Below, in pieces: positions 45,001-59,357 of a stretch of 64,000 bases of DNA. Origin of the DNA: Panopea generosa (Eukaryota > Mollusca > Bivalvia > Adapedonta > Hiatellidae); the NCBI GenBank assembly GCA_029582155.1, contig CM055902.1, positions 18,797,248 through 18,861,247 on the forward strand, given 5' to 3'. Under the pieces are notes generated by a model that saw only the letters and a list, made by a program, of their open reading frames with translations, was not told the origin of the DNA and did no database searches. The number at the start of each line of letters is the position of its first letter. The stretch's first letter is position 1. The position numbers and the translations under genes were made by a program.

Positions 45001-46488
45001 CATACCCTAACTGTATTAAGACACCCGCTGTGCAAATACTATAGCGAATATTCCTATATGGTATAAATAGGAAGCTAGAGGAGATATTGCATGACAAAAT
45101 AAGCCCAACAACTGAAATATTGAGCCAGTCGTTCTGGAATAAGACCTTAAGTTTTCAAATCGCCCATTTATGGGCTAAAACGTTTAGTCGAAAATAATGT
45201 GGCACATTTCAACGGGTTATTACAGGAATAAAACGACTCAACACAACTGTAGCCTGGTATGACAACATGTTTCATGGAAAATCAACAAGTCTTTCGTGAT
45301 CACTTACTTATTTCAATATCATCTAGAACAGATGATGGGACCTATTCCCTAATCCATAACAAACATATTGAACAAAATCTGCCGTTTCCGATTTGAATTC
45401 TGTATTGTACATGAAGTGTGCTGATTGGTCCTAAAATACACACCCCTGAGGAAGAACCAATCAGTGCGCTTGATACATAACCTACTTATGGTCAGACAAA
45501 GGCAATGCATCTTCAATAAACAAAGCAAATTATAGAAATTGGTCTCATGAATTGTTTATCGAAAAACGCAACACTCAGACAAACAGCAATGAAATATTGA
45601 GCTTTTGATTTGATAATATACCATCTTATTACCTACCCTGGACATAATCACCAAAATCTATTGCAATTATCACTTATTTATATTTATTTGAAACATACAG
45701 GCCTTGTTGCCTCAATTCACAAAATCAGTATCTTGTATAGCCTCCTTGCTCATTGAGACACGCACGACAGCGACTTCTCGGCTTGTGGTTCGGTGATTTC
45801 AATGATTTAGTTGAGAAATTGAAAGAAAATACCATACAAACAAAATCTGAATATCAAATAAGAAATAAACCAATTTGTTATAATCAATAACTGCATCGAT
45901 ACAACGTTATAAATACTATAAAATCAAAGTTTCCCCTGGATAAAAAGAACGTAATCAATGAAGGTAACGTGTAGAATTGGTTTATATATTACTTATTATT
46001 ATTATTGGATATAATTAATGTGTAATACCCCTCACTCCCATGAGCACCGGCAGTTTAAGATATAATTATTCAATTAATATTGATTTAGTTTCAGGATTTT
46101 AGTACACCACATAGCAGTTAACAGTTGAGTTATTGGTCATTAAAGCCATTCCATGTTTTTCAGATACTTTAGATACTTTGATAATTTGTTTAAAAAAAAG
46201 GAAATAGTATCAATATTAAATATATCTGGGGGAACACCTTTCTCGTACATCGGAGTCAGTATCAGGTGGGTTTAATTGGTAGAAGTATGAAGTTTTGATA
46301 AAGTATACTATGCATCAACACATTTAACGTTAAGATGTTTTTATGGAAGTAAAAGCATAATAGTCATAGCACGCCGATACGACAGCACGAGTTACTATTT
46401 TTAAATACTCAAAATCAAGTTACATTGTTGTTCAAGTAATTAAATAAACACGTCATACAATTAAATTTCTTAAAAAACAATAAAACTC
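42062..46488. repeat. Internal duplication, paralogue B in copy 2
   Basis: Counterpart of 8277-12704. It lacks the extra G and several other one-base differences of copy 1. The 60-codon part of the K/R- and S/T-rich frame is open here (43475-43657). Confidence 0.9.
42765..42791 (-). pseudogene. Micro-exon-like insert, 27 nt, donor lost, copy 2
   Basis: Counterpart of 8980-9006 with the same donor GT to AT change. Confidence 0.3.
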
Positions 46489-47161
46489 ATGTGAAATTAA
46501 AAACGTAAGAACCTGTTGATATATGCATTTAACAGATAGAGAGAAGAATGAACTTCAGATTACGGAAAATGTTTATGGAAACTAAAGTTTTTGGCGGAAA
46601 ACATTTTTATCTTTAGTAATAACCATTTTGACCAATTGTCATCAAAACCAATATCAAAGGTCTTTTCATGTGTACTAAACGTTTTTATAACATATCAGGT
46701 TACGTTTATTTGACTTACTGTTTGAGTTAATATTAAAAATACTTTTACAATAAATATGGGACATATGGGATACATACGTATATATATATACACGCAAGAT
46801 TTAATGATAAACAGCATTTTGTTCTAATTTTAAATGGATCGTGCAGAACGTGTTAGAATTATTAAGCGGATATTGAATAAGGCGTGTTAAGTTAATGTTT
46901 GATAAAAGGATCATAACTTATTATTTTAATATTTCAGAGGTGAAGTGCAATCCAATCAAGGTCTAGTACATCAACAGTGTGTACGCTTTTAAAAAGAAGA
47001 TATCGATGACGCCGATGGCTGCTTCCCGAACAACTGCTTGGTTAAGTAGTAGCGACATTGTTTCTAAAGGGAAAGTCGGTATAAAGGAGGATATGTTTTG
47101 GTGCTTCCATACATTGACTTCTATCAATGTTCTAAATTTCACTGGACTCATACCCTTAAAT

Positions 47162-47641
47162 GGACAGAATCAAACGGTCACAACTCTGTGAAAAATTGTT
47201 GAAACAAAGACAATATGCAATCTCCATTTGTAGCGATGCATCCTAGAATGTTTCATAAATGTCCAACAAAACGTTTTAGATAAATAGCGTGGAGAAGGAT
47301 TTTAGATTAGTAATAGACGGAATCAAAAGGCAATGAATCATAAAAAAAACATCAAACCAAAATCCAGACAATCTGCACATCTCCACTTGGTAGATATGCA
47401 TCCTAGAAAGGTTCGTACAATTCCAACCACAGGTTGTAAAAAAATAGCGCGGACAAACAAAAACGAAGCAAATCAATTATTTGATAATGGAGAATCAATT
47501 GGCCATAGCTCTGTGAAAAATCATCGATACGGAATCAAAGGGTGATAACTTATCAAACTGAAACAAGACAAAATGCAAATCTGCACTTGTTGGTGATGCA
47601 TCCTAGTAATATTAGTAAACTCTCAATAAGATGCAACATTT
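47162..47641 (+). repeat. Three ~150-bp modules, copy 2
   Basis: Counterpart of 13380-13860 with the same three modules and only small indels. Confidence 0.65.
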
Positions 47642-48002
47642 GAATAAATATGGTAACATGTGTTCAAATTGTGCGGATTTTACATGTGGTATGTCGATGG
47701 TGACATTGACTATGGGTGGTTACATCAATACATCTTTTCATACACTTAGTGTAAACTAATAGTCGTGATAAAGGATTGAACCCACGACCATCCGATCATA
47801 GGTCTGATACTCTAACACAGGAACACGCATTTTGTACATTCAATAACGCCCATAGATGCTCATGGTCCTTCTTTAAGGTAGTTTGAAAATATTCCAACAC
47901 TTTAAATGAGTTATACATGATAAGTTACTTAAACAAACGAAATACAACTTAGGGATTTAGAAACAGTTAATGACACTTTCTTCATGAAATGAAAATACTT
48001 AC

Positions 48003-48029
48003 GTGAAGCTGACAAGCGATTCTTCGAGA
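48003..48029 (-). CDS. Candidate micro-exon, 27 nt, copy 2
   Basis: Counterpart of 14224-14250, identical in the insert and both splice-like sites. Confidence 0.35.
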
Positions 48030-48419
48030 CTGAAAAATAAGTGAAAACAACTTATTTAATCGTGATTCACTGGTTTAAATAACACGCACTTCAGCGATTA
48101 TTTACAGTTTTTCCAATCTACAGTCCACGTTTTTATTTTCTATTTTAACAGGCTCTTAAGAAGCGTGATACTGCTGAAGTCTAGTTTATGATAGAGACAT
48201 ATATACAAAAAACGGACAAAATATTAAAAATTAAAACTCCCCAATAGTAAAGGGCACTACTAAATCACTAGGTCGAAAGATATGCAACATTGTGTACACA
48301 GTGTGCTATAAAATTAAACTAGGTTTAGTTACCTGCCCTTAGTCTACTTAATGACCCTTAACGTTAGATTAATATCAAAACTGTTCCATCAACGTAGTTT
48401 TCTTATACTGTAAATACCT

Positions 48420-48422
<3 letters not shown>

Positions 48423-48474
<52 letters not shown>
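48423..48474 (+). repeat. AT microsatellite, copy 2
   Basis: Counterpart of 14646-14698 with nearly the same length. Confidence 0.9.
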
Positions 48475-48477
<3 letters not shown>

Positions 48478-48693
48478 TTCTGATATCTTACTGCAAGGTT
48501 ATAATGTATGCAAATACATGTATGTGTTTAATGAAATGTTCTTTGAACAGCATATTATAGTATCGTTCAGTTTCAATGTGTAATTACAGTAATATAGTTT
48601 TCTATTGATATTGATATTTGCCAATTGTTTTTTATTTAAACATATTTGTCTAACTTTGATCGTAAAACAAGTTCTTACAACTTAAAAAATCAT

Positions 48694-48842
48694 CCTCGAA
48701 GTCTTCCTGGGAAGAACCAGTACTGATCATATGTAAATAAAGTATCCTGCTCAAGGACACCACACATAGCCGCGGCAGAGGATCGAACCGACGACCATCA
48801 TATTTTAGGCCCGATGCTGTTCCATTGAACCACGCACTCCAC
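48694..48842 (-). mobile_element. CORE-like SINE, copy 2
   Basis: Counterpart of 14915-15064. The head reads CATTGAACCACG, where copy 1 has an extra A (CATTGAAACCACG); the A paralogues agree with copy 2. Confidence 0.6.
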
Positions 48843-49696
48843 ACAACTTGTGCCAACAAAACATGAGTAATATGTCATTGAGTTAATAAACTATCAATGC
48901 ACTGTGCAAACTGGCTTATTAAACCATAACATGAGATGTTGGTAGGATAGCGTACTCGAATAATTTAAATAATTAAATACAACCTGAAATATCATAACCT
49001 GTCATTAAAGCAACTATAAACTGACTACGAAACTGGCCCGAAAACTTTATGTGCAGCCACATTGAAAATCAAAAATGTTTAGACAAACCCTACTGGAGCA
49101 ACGCTTTCTATCTCTTTAAATATATTATCAATATGTGGACACTGCATGAAAAAATAAGACAGACTTTTGTACAGCTATGCCCAGTTTTATTTTGTCTTTA
49201 CATGCCTGTTTTTGTATGTGTTAAACTATGTTCTTTATTTATGTATCTTTATGTAAAATTGATTAATAAATGTGTGTAAATCAATTAGCATATGCTTATA
49301 ACAAACGGCCTGAAGCATTATAAATGTTGAATTATATAGAATAACGAGCTTCAGAGTTTAGAAAGTATCAAAGGAAAATAATGTTATGACGGGGAATACT
49401 TTTAAGTAAAAGTGAATATCCCTACTTATCCCTAAACAAAAATCTAGGTTTCTGTTCATGTTTAGAACATTTACACACAATTTAAATAATCTGAATATTA
49501 AGCTTCGTGTTATGCCATCGAGAGCTAATAGACGATCAGTTAACCTAAACACTTTTTCCTTGGATCATGTCAGTCTAACCAATACTCGAGCAAACCCATC
49601 TCCGCGAGTTACTGATAACTGTTTCACTTGAATCAGTAGAGAGAATCGAATGACAATGAGACGCAATGTCGTATATCAAGCATCAGAGAGAGTGTG

Positions 49697-49766
49697 GCCG
49701 GGTGGGGATTCGAACACACGACCTCTAGATTGATAGTCAGGCACGCTACTTACTGAACAAACTAAA
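49697..49766 (-). mobile_element. tRNA-like SINE head (second family), copy 2
   Basis: Counterpart of 15918-15988, with the same B box GTTCGAATCC on the minus strand. Confidence 0.5.
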
Positions 49767-50590
49767 ACAAATACCATTGAATATAAATCTACACAAATTC
49801 GACAAATCTATATTTCATAAAATCATATATTTAAGTAACAGTGACCATGACCCGATTTCAGTTTCGTGTAAGGTATTAATACTTAAGATTTATTTAAAAT
49901 ACATTAAAGGAAAAGTTATCGCGCAGAAACAAGTTCACGGTACAACCTAGGCATATTAAAGGACACTAGATTGATGGAAATATGTATCAAGTTTATAATT
50001 CAATATGACGCAAGCTACGGTAATAAATAGTATGTTTTACCATTGTCAAAAGATTTAGATTAATATGTTTTTTTTATTTATTAACCGGATGTTGATTAAA
50101 ATGAAGTTTTTAATATAAATAAACACCCATAACTTTTTTAAATCTTTATTTCCTCGAAAAAATACAGGAGAGCATACAAACAATAATATACATTGATGAC
50201 ATTCAAAAAATTAAAAACGGTAATAATGCACAGACTGAATACATATATAAAGTAACGATAATTTGCAATTGAAAAACGGTATACAGTGAATTTGATAAAT
50301 ACGATATCATGCACGCACGCAGACACGCTCGCTCGCACACAAACTCTTTCACGCATGCATACACGTACGCACACTTATGCACACACATACAAATACAGAC
50401 GCTCAAAATGAATTCTCTTCATATGAAATAACCCTATCGAAACGAAATACAATAACTATTTAAATGAAAAGCAAAATCCATTTGAATCGATAGTTGTACA
50501 CATACCCTCTATAATATGGCTACTTAATCGAAACGAAAATAGGGTTAACAAAGAGAAAGTTTGATATGATTAAATAAGCCAGTTTGCACA

Positions 50591-50593
<3 letters not shown>

Positions 50594-50637
<44 letters not shown>
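50594..50637 (+). repeat. AT microsatellite, copy 2
   Basis: Counterpart of 16816-16859 but without the ACT interruption. Confidence 0.9.
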
Positions 50638-50638
<1 letters not shown>

Positions 50639-51004
50639 GTCTTTTTCATTTAAGAATTATTTAATTTCTGTAAACATATGAATTTGTTGCACACGTGTTG
50701 GCATATACATTATATTGCAAAACAATTTTACACCAAACCTCATATATTGTTTTATCCTGTTTGCTATTGTTATAAATACATGATCGACTAAATAAGAAGA
50801 TGGCACACTACACATTTGGAACAATATTGCTAAAATGGTAAATTTCTACACATTAGATATGCCATTGTATTACATGACTCTGTAAATAGCCTGTCAGTTT
50901 TATTCAGTTTCCAAAGTAAACACAAATCAAAGTTACAATGGATAAGATTGAACCTATTTAGAGATTAATCATTTTGACATATATTTAATAACTGTTTGTT
51001 TTTG

Positions 51005-52489
51005 AATCAATGAACAGCATTATTTACTATTTCTTTCCATTCAAATTTTGACGGAAAAACATTTGTCTGTGAGTATTCATTTAAGGGCAATGAAATATCT
51101 TTTTTTACAAATATTTTTTGATATCGGCAATGAAACCCTTAATTTTAGTAGGTATTAACTTACAGTCAAATAAACGATTAACAAATATTTGCTTTGCTAT
51201 AAAATAGGGTTACAACCTACAGAGCTGACCTTCAAATATAAGGTTTTTTTTTATCAATTTCAAATTCCATTGATAGGCATCCTAACATTCTTTGTGCTAC
51301 GTCTGTTCTTTTATACTTTGGTAATGACTGAATATATTTTAAACAGAACAAATGTGCTCTTTTAAGAGAAAGTACATGACCATTAATAAGATTACGCCAT
51401 AACTCACATCCGTACCAACCTTTCGGCAAGACATCCGACTGATATATTTGTTTCGCCGTTGCTGGGGGAATTTCACCCGAGTTTACGCCACAATTTATCA
51501 TATTTTAAAAGGTACTCCTAATTGTGTAGTTCGCTTCTTTTATAACGTCATTGTTATTTATCGAATTAATCGAACAGCATGCCTAAATGTGTATACTTCT
51601 CCACTTCATCTACTCTACTGTCCCCGAGTATCCATTGATGTGCTTTTGATTCATAATTGTTGCGTGACTAACCAAGTTTTAGATAAAGATATTAAAACCA
51701 GTTAATATTAAAAGCTGTGTGTAGTTCACACATAAAACTTATAACTTATCCATAAGATCATTAATAAAGAAGATGTACAAAAAAGGACTGAGAAACCCTC
51801 CCTGTCTGGAACCTTGTTATACTGGGAACCAGTCTAAAAAGTGACCTTGGTTTCAGACACGATTGTTATATTTGTATATAAATTAATAACAACTTTAAGA
51901 ATGTATAACGGTAAACCAGATTTGAACAATATTACCATAACAGCATCATGCCAAACGGTATCAAATGCACGGCGTACATCTAGAAAAGCAATATTTAATT
52001 GACTCTCATTTTCTTAAGCGAAATAAGAGCATTCCCGTAGAACAAAAGAAGTTATCACGCAAACAATACCTTGCAACTTATTAAGTTTCTGATACCCACA
52101 ATCGCGTTCAACTCTATCGAGTAGTACAGATTCATACAATTTTAAAAATACTGATTAGAAAGTAATTGCTCGATAGCTATTCGGGTCATTCTATGCCTTT
52201 TTACCACCTTTGTATAAAGTATCATTAAACATTTCTTCATTTCATTTGAGGTATGCGCATATGTAGTCATATTTTGAAATAATTTTGCTAAGAATTTCAG
52301 TACAATTTTACCACTATAGGTAATATTTTCGTAGTAAACATTATCACACCCGCAAGCTAATAAGTTAATACTTATAGACAGAATATGGTTGTATGTTACA
52401 TGCGAAAGTAAGTTATTTATCGAGTGATATTCACTTTCTAGAATAAATAGGCTTCCAGAAGGAGGCAATAAGCTTCCAAAATGAGCCAT
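51005..52489 (-). pseudogene. LINE reverse transcriptase relic, copy 2
   Basis: Counterpart of 17226-18712, with the same stops, the same frame changes and the same missing A-D-D catalytic box. The region is almost free of differences between copies, so the relic was already dead before the copies separated. Confidence 0.85.
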
Positions 52490-52544
52490 TTCTGTTCTTT
52501 GGCCAAAACATTTTTCTCGATTTTTGTTAAAAGTATAAGATATT

Positions 52545-53715
52545 TTCTTAAGAATTTGATAATACTGTCCAATTCCAAAGTCACAGAAAAGTACATATTT
52601 TTTTTTTTTAATTAATATTGTCCAAAACTATTCAAAGATAATCATAAAACGTCTAAATAACGTCAATTAAAAACGTTATTAACGTCAACCTTAACGGTTA
52701 GATTTATCTTAAAAGATACAGTAACTTTCGTAATTAAGCTGGATAATTACCCAACATAAAATGGAAGTTTCAATCTTCAATAATGTGTGAATAAAGCGTG
52801 TAAATAAGCATACAGCCTCCTAACGTGAAAAGTACTGAATCTTTAAAATGACGTTAACACTGTGTTGCTGTATTCATTTATTTTTGTTTTGTATTATCGA
52901 CTATACTTTTACAAATTTCCGGGGAAATCATAAACATCCAGAAATCCCACTATTTGAAATATAATGTTTATTTCTATTATTTCTATACTAAATGTCCTAA
53001 TTCTACTTTAATGAAAAAATCTATAACATAATAGGAAACTTAATCAGTCTTTTACATACTTTTATATACGGTTTTACGATTCATGGTCAATACAAAGTAC
53101 TAAAAACAACATAATAAAAGCCTTAATTAATAATCATCAAGCCTTCATATACCCTGAACTTGGAGCATTACACCACGTGATCTCCACATGCTCCTGACAT
53201 GTGAACATACTCCAGTTTACCTGAACTGGGAGTTTTCAACTCATGTGAACCCAACATGCTCCTGTGACTCCAACAAGCTCCGAAACCGCGAACATGTTTC
53301 AATGTAAATAGGAGCCTCGCATTATGTAATGCTAATGAGTCAATGCTTCATCTTTAGCCAATCTGTCCTTAATTTGGACTACAGACCTGGAGATCACTAA
53401 TGTATCTATGTAAGTCTGTAACAATATCATATTAACTTTTGATATTTGTCCAAAAGTTACACTTTCTTATTTAAAAAGCATGACTAAATTGAAAAGGTAA
53501 TTGTTTCAAGTTTTGCCCTAAAAATAAACGTTATATGGTTGATTCGTTTTGATATTTAAAATATAATATGATTATTGAATAAAATCGATTAGAAATAATT
53601 TTAAATGCAAGAACATTGTTATTATTCAGTTTTACAAAATATAAAAATGTGTGTTTTTATGTACTGAGTGTAAACAAACTCAATATTATTGTAATGTTTA
53701 GCGTTTAACGTCTAT
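52545..53715. repeat. Dispersed repeat (AACGTCTAAATAACG type), copy 2
   Basis: Counterpart of 18760-19930 with a few indels near 52880 and 53340. Confidence 0.55.
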
Positions 53716-54049
53716 AGTTCAGATCGGCTTGTCTCAACTACATCCGGGAATCATCGGATAACATGCATATAGTGTGTTTATAAAAGTTATCATACTGTTG
53801 TAATATTCCCATGTGGCACAGGGATATATCTGGGGATTGCCGCATGAGCGATCTGGATCTACCACAGCCATCAGTAATTTATATTTTTAATTTACCAGCA
53901 ACACTATTTTCCAGAACAGTTGTCCATAAACGGCATTTGCTATCAAAAAAGGTTAAAACAAACAAAAGATTGACTTATCGGCACATATCTGGGAACCATT
54001 CTTAATCATCATATATATTCTATTGGCGTATATATTACTTTTTATGTTA

Positions 54050-54390
54050 TTAGATTGTACAGTTATTGTTATAACAGTTACTATGTGATAGTGTTTTTAT
54101 TTAACTTTCGTCAATTTCAAACAAAGCAAGAGCTTTCGGTAGGACGCCGCACTCGACTATTCAAAATACTCAAAAATAAAATTGCAAAGCAATCAAGAAC
54201 TCAGTACTTCAATAAGAATATTTAGTGAACACCTAATGGAAACAATTTTCTTTAAAATGGGTAAAACTGATGAATAATGTTTTCAAGGTGTATAATGCAG
54301 TCAATATATATCCGCGACAGAGGACCAGGAGCATAACAAATGTCTTGTGGAAAAGAATAATGGGCTTCACTATTGAAAGTTATTAAAAGA
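54050..54390. repeat. Dispersed repeat, copy 2 of 20260-20600
   Basis: Same landmarks as the copy-1 segment. Upstream, the unassigned 64-codon frame recurs at 53811-54005 with one replacement (R to L). Confidence 0.5.
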
Positions 54391-54542
54391 AACTAAAAGT
54401 GACTGATGTTTGTTGTTGTTTTTTTATGTAATTTGATGACGTTGACCAATTAACCTCAACATTCAAAAAGTCGGATATTTTAAATCCCATGCAAGGTCTG
54501 GTAATAAGTAACGTGTGCACAAACATAAAACGTATCAGTCGA

Positions 54543-54798
54543 CTGATGGAGTTATTGAGAAAAGTGTAACTTTGCTACACTTTTTAGTTAAAAAGGGCAA
54601 TAACTCATGCACAGTTTGTGATGCGGAGTTGTGTTTCAATTCCGAGTAAGTTATTGTAATAAGAAGCAATTGAAGTAAATTGGACAATGTTTGTGTTAAA
54701 CAGGTGATAAACGCTGCTGACGACGCTGACGAATAAGTGGTTACAAAATGCACGTGTTCATAAAGAGTCGAGCTAACTATTTCAAGCAGCATAACCAG
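54543..54798 (-). repeat. AGGGCAATAACTC-type repeat, copy 2
   Basis: Counterpart of 20755-21010. Confidence 0.5.
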
Positions 54799-55034
54799 TA
54801 TTTGAAGATATTTCTTTTATAAAGAAAACTTCAGATTCAATCGTATCATTATACTCTTTCAATTCCGTCATCCTTTAGTATTAGCACGGTCGTCAGGTAT
54901 GTGCAAATAGATAAATACAGATATAGACAGATATATATTTTTCAATCTGCTGTAACTTAACTTTTTTGATGATGTGAGAAGACGTTTATGGAAAAATAGT
55001 ATCGTTATGGCAATAAACAAAAAGGAATATATTT

Positions 55035-55108
55035 GTCACAGGATTCGAATCCTGATCGTCCGCATCATAATCCAGAGATAAGACCACTACGCCCTGTAGG
55101 ACTATCAC
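55035..55108 (-). mobile_element. tRNA-like sequence, copy 2
   Basis: Counterpart of 21247-21320 with the same CAGGATTCGAATCCTG hairpin. Confidence 0.4.
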
Positions 55109-55473
55109 ACAATTTTAGAACGTTTACGATTTCAACTGAGAATATGTTATTTTAAATCATTTACTTTATTCCAACTCAAGTATCAGGTCTAATTCAAATA
55201 TCAGCGATAATAGCGAACTTCAATACATGTTTTTGACGATAAACAACGGTATTTTTCAGCAGACAAGTTCCATATACAAGTTATGTATTAAAAGTGCAGA
55301 AACAATGATAATTCCGCTTAAAGAGGCATGACCTATCAGTCCGATACTTTTAGGATAAAATATTTAACACTGAATATTTAAATGTAATATATAAATAAAG
55401 TTATTTTATGCACTTTTTGTTAAGAAACATGTATTGTTTTCTGTTTCTGTAATGCGTGTTTTACAGTCAGAAT

Positions 55474-55645
55474 GTTCATGTCGATTAAATTGCGTCCCGC
55501 GATAAATTCAATAGCATCAACTGTCCTAATTTCGATAATTTCCGAGCAAGTTGGTCGGAATGAATGCGCGCGCACACAAAATATAAAGGACAAGACAATC
55601 GGCACGACAGTCGTGTCGATTATTTTTCTTATTGGCACGACGGAA
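55474..55645. other. GC-rich island with palindrome, copy 2
   Basis: Counterpart of 21690-21860. One CpG is changed (AAATTGCGTCC against AAATCGCGTCC). The palindrome at 55597-55621 is unchanged. Confidence 0.4.
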
Positions 55646-55659
55646 TTATTTTAGTTTAC

Positions 55660-56406
55660 ATAGCACATAAGTGAGGAGAAATAACGAATTGAGGGAATCA
55701 ATATTAGACAAGACATGGAAGGAGTAAACAAAAAGAACATAGACAAGACATGACCATACACGCAACCATAAAATCAAAAGACAAAATAGACTAATACAAC
55801 ATGCAGCAGTCAAGACAACACAATACAACCCCTCTGACAATACCAGTAAGGCTGCCATATGAAGACATCAGAATAACACAAATTGTCCAAGGCATAATAG
55901 GGATTTTAGTAATACATCGCTGACATACGCTTTATTAAGAGCAATAACTATTTGGTAAATTGTACGACTGCAGTTAGGTTTTTATTGGAAACAAATTATG
56001 GAAATACAACATCATGGTCTCTAAAACATATGCAAGCTTTTATTGAGAGCATGCTTTTTATAATACAGCAAACTAACTAAATCACCAGCATCATATGCAC
56101 AGTATTTCCATGGAAACAATTAGGTTGTGCGGGCAGCATATTTTACAACCTGTGTTCCGGAACATGTTAAAACATCTGATTGGTGCATTATATAACAATG
56201 TAGAGAAAGCGTCAAATTTCGAAAGTTATGCAGATACTTGGAAAAATGAGTGTTGATATTATGTCCCTCGCAGTCATATCCAAATTTCGTTAGGACCAAC
56301 TTGTTAACATCCGGATGGAAGCTCGTGTCAGCATTGAGAGTAGAAGAGAGCAGAAGTAAGAAACACTGTATAAAAAGAAAGAAACAGTAGAAAACGAGCA
56401 ACAACA
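55660..56406. other. No clear gene, copy 2 of 21870-22615
   Basis: A 95-codon minus-strand frame (56120-56407) opens here but is broken in copy 1 by small indels. It includes FHPDVNKLVLTKFGYDCEGH, for which I recognise no family. The faint retroelement-like plus-strand wording near 56150 is interrupted by an extra base. Confidence 0.2.
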
Positions 56407-56475
56407 ATTTCTCTCCCTTTCGTTCTTTCTTCCTCTCTATCTCTCTTTCTCTATCTCTTTCTCTTTCTCTTTTTC
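56407..56475 (+). repeat. CT-rich tract, copy 2
   Basis: Counterpart of 22618-22682, a few T longer. Confidence 0.8.
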
Positions 56476-56821
56476 ATTTATGTTTGTCACATATCAACCA
56501 TTGTTTCCTATGAAATCCAACAATTAATTATATATTTTATAACACTCATGATAATAATGATATTACAACCATGATCGTCTTTGATTGGATGCCGATTCAC
56601 CGAACCTTTATATTAATTCGCGTATTTAAAATTGAAATTATAACTCCAAATAACAAAAAAACATGCCTTACAGTAAGGTTATAAGGTATTCAGGTACGTG
56701 TATATTCAATGTTGAGTATTTTGAATAATATACAGTAGCATCTTGTAGTTTAAATATGTAATTATAACAGTAATCATGTTATATAGTTTTGAAAAAAAAA
56801 TCATAAATGGATAAACAATAG

Positions 56822-57795
56822 AATTTTCCGTTTTCCCATACTTTTCCTGTGTAAAACTCCCCTAACAGGGCCCTATCAATTCAAGCCCATTTATTTGTAA
56901 AATTTTAAACCCATATTAATAGGGATGTCAACATGTATATCAAATATGAACACCTTTGACTGACCGGTTCTTGCGATGAAGATTTTTGTAAATGTTTTAT
57001 TTTAACTCTTTTGTGACCCACAAATTTTATATTCCATGACTAAATACTGCTTCAAATCTCAAATTGAAAAATAACGTTAACCAAATGAATGGAAAAATGA
57101 GAATTTCTGTTTTCACACAGTTTCCCTATGTAAACGCTTAAGTCCTCTTACAGAGTCACTATGAATATCATTCCCTTAATTATTATCTTCATTCAAACTC
57201 TACACTTAGGGATAATTCCAAATGTGAACAGATTTGACTGACCGGTTCTTCAGAAAATTATTTTTGTCATTCCGATTTTTTATCAATTTTTGGGGCCTCT
57301 TCTGACCCCTTAAGATAGTGAAACCCAGTATTTTTTACAAATCTGAACCTCCTTGATCATACAATGCTTCGGTGAAAATATAGACAAAATCAGTTCCATT
57401 TTAAAAATATATATTTATATTTATCATAATGACGCGTGTCCCCTACTTTAATACTCTGTGTGGGGTCATTCTCAACTCTAGGGACACTATTTGTACAAAT
57501 AATATAACTGTAGTTGGTTATCATTACTACATAAATATTTTCAAAATCTGTTTGGCGGTTCATGAGAAGAAGATTTTTAAGTTTTTAACATTTTTAGTAT
57601 AGGTGGCCATCTTGAATTTCTGATGGAAAAAAAAAATCTTCTGTATACTCTCCTATACAATAGAAACATCCATGTGAAGATTGAGTTTAACTGGCCTAGT
57701 GGTTTGTTTCAGAGAAAGTGCTGTAAACGGACGACAGACGACGGACGACTGAAAACGAGCGTCGCATAAGCCCTTCCGGTCTTTGACCAATAGAA
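56822..57795 (+). repeat. GGGGCC/ACGGACGAC dispersed repeat, copy 2
   Basis: Counterpart of 23040-24000 with homopolymer differences. Confidence 0.6.
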
Positions 57796-58025
57796 CTAAT
57801 AAATAAAAATCAATCTGGTTCATGATCCTTGTTTAAGGTAGTTTGAATATATTCCAATGATCAATTAATTTAACAAAGGAAATACCATCCAAGGACTTAG
57901 ACTTAGAATTTACATAAAAGAAAAATACTAACCATCTGCAGAGATAGGCAAAAATATTAAAACAACTTCATTACTCGTGATTCACTGGTTTAAATAACAC
58001 AAACAGCAGCATTTTTTTTAAAGTG

Positions 58026-58256
58026 TTCCTCCGTGGCCGAGTGGTTTAAGGCGCCGTCTCAAGATCACTTACCACTCACCCCTAAAGTCGTAGGTTCGAT
58101 TCCCACTCGCTTCAAAAAAGATATTGTGAGAAAGTTTCCAGTTACTTACGAAAGGACGGTGGTTCTACTCAGTCTGACTCAGTCTGAGGTCTTCCGCAAC
58201 CAGTAAAACTGGATATGCCATAATTAACCTGAAATGTGTTACCGCTGAAGTCCAAT
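58026..58256 (+). mobile_element. tRNA-Leu/Ser-like SINE, copy 2
   Basis: Counterpart of 24229-24460. It has the canonical B box GGTTCGATTCC and a slightly cleaner body (CAGTCTGACTCAG against CAGTCCTGACTCAG in copy 1). Confidence 0.65.
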
Positions 58257-59307
58257 TCATGGTATAAGAAAGATATTATCCAAAAACAGAACACATATGA
58301 AAATAACTCCCTATTAGCAAAGGAAACTACTTAACCACTAGGTCCAATTATAAGCAACCTTGTGTAGACAGCTTACTATAAAATTAACTTCATACTGGGT
58401 TACTTAACAGCCCATAATCTACCCCATGGCACTTAACATTTGCTTATTATTAAAACTGTTCAATTAACGTTGTTTCCTGTTACTGTTAATGCCAAATTTA
58501 AATGTATACATGCTCGTATAAAAACATCTTTTTCTCTTTTCTTACTGTAAGGTTATAACGCATTCAAGTACGAGTATATTCAATGATGCATATTTTGAAT
58601 AGCATAAGGTAGCATCGTTTAGTTTAAATCTGTAATTATAATTGTTATCATGTAATATATATTTAATTTAACTAATGATAACCTAAACCAGCATAACCTG
58701 TCTTAAAAGCAAGTTAAATCTGACTAAGAAACTGTTACGAAAATACACCTGTGTACAGCCGCATTTAAAACTAAAATATATGTTAACCTATTTTACAGGA
58801 GAAATGCTCAATTGTTTTATTTCTTCATCTCTTTTAATATAATAACAATGTGTAGACACTGCGTGAAAAAGCAAACGAATTAAAATAACATAATAAATTG
58901 ATCTTTAAAATCTTTTCATTATTTTTTAATAAACAATTTAGATTAAAAGCTTTGCCATTCAATCATTTGCAAATTCAAATTTAATTAATAAGACATACTT
59001 GTGTACCGTTATTTCGATTTTTATATTTGGTTGACTTGTCTACTTTTGTATATGGTGCCATAGTTCTGACAGTCTGGTAGTCAGGTAGTCACTTCATTAT
59101 GTCGACATCACGAACGTGACTAAATGTGTAAATCTAATGTGACTAAAGAGGCGTCCTGTCACTAACTTCTTAGTTAATGATAATCAACTGGAAACGTCAA
59201 CTTATTCAATATGGATTGACCTGCATCAACGAGGGGAAATACTTATATAGTTAGCCCATTAACCCTGATGTCGATACCAGGAGGTTGATGTCAACATCAG
59301 TAGATAA

Positions 59308-59357
59308 GACCTCTAGATTGATAGTCGGACACGCTACCGGCTGAGCTAACCAGTTCA
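59308..59357 (-). mobile_element. Half tRNA-like SINE head, copy 2
   Basis: Counterpart of 25501-25550. The A box TTAGCTCAGCCGGTAGCG is intact and the B box half is absent. Confidence 0.45.
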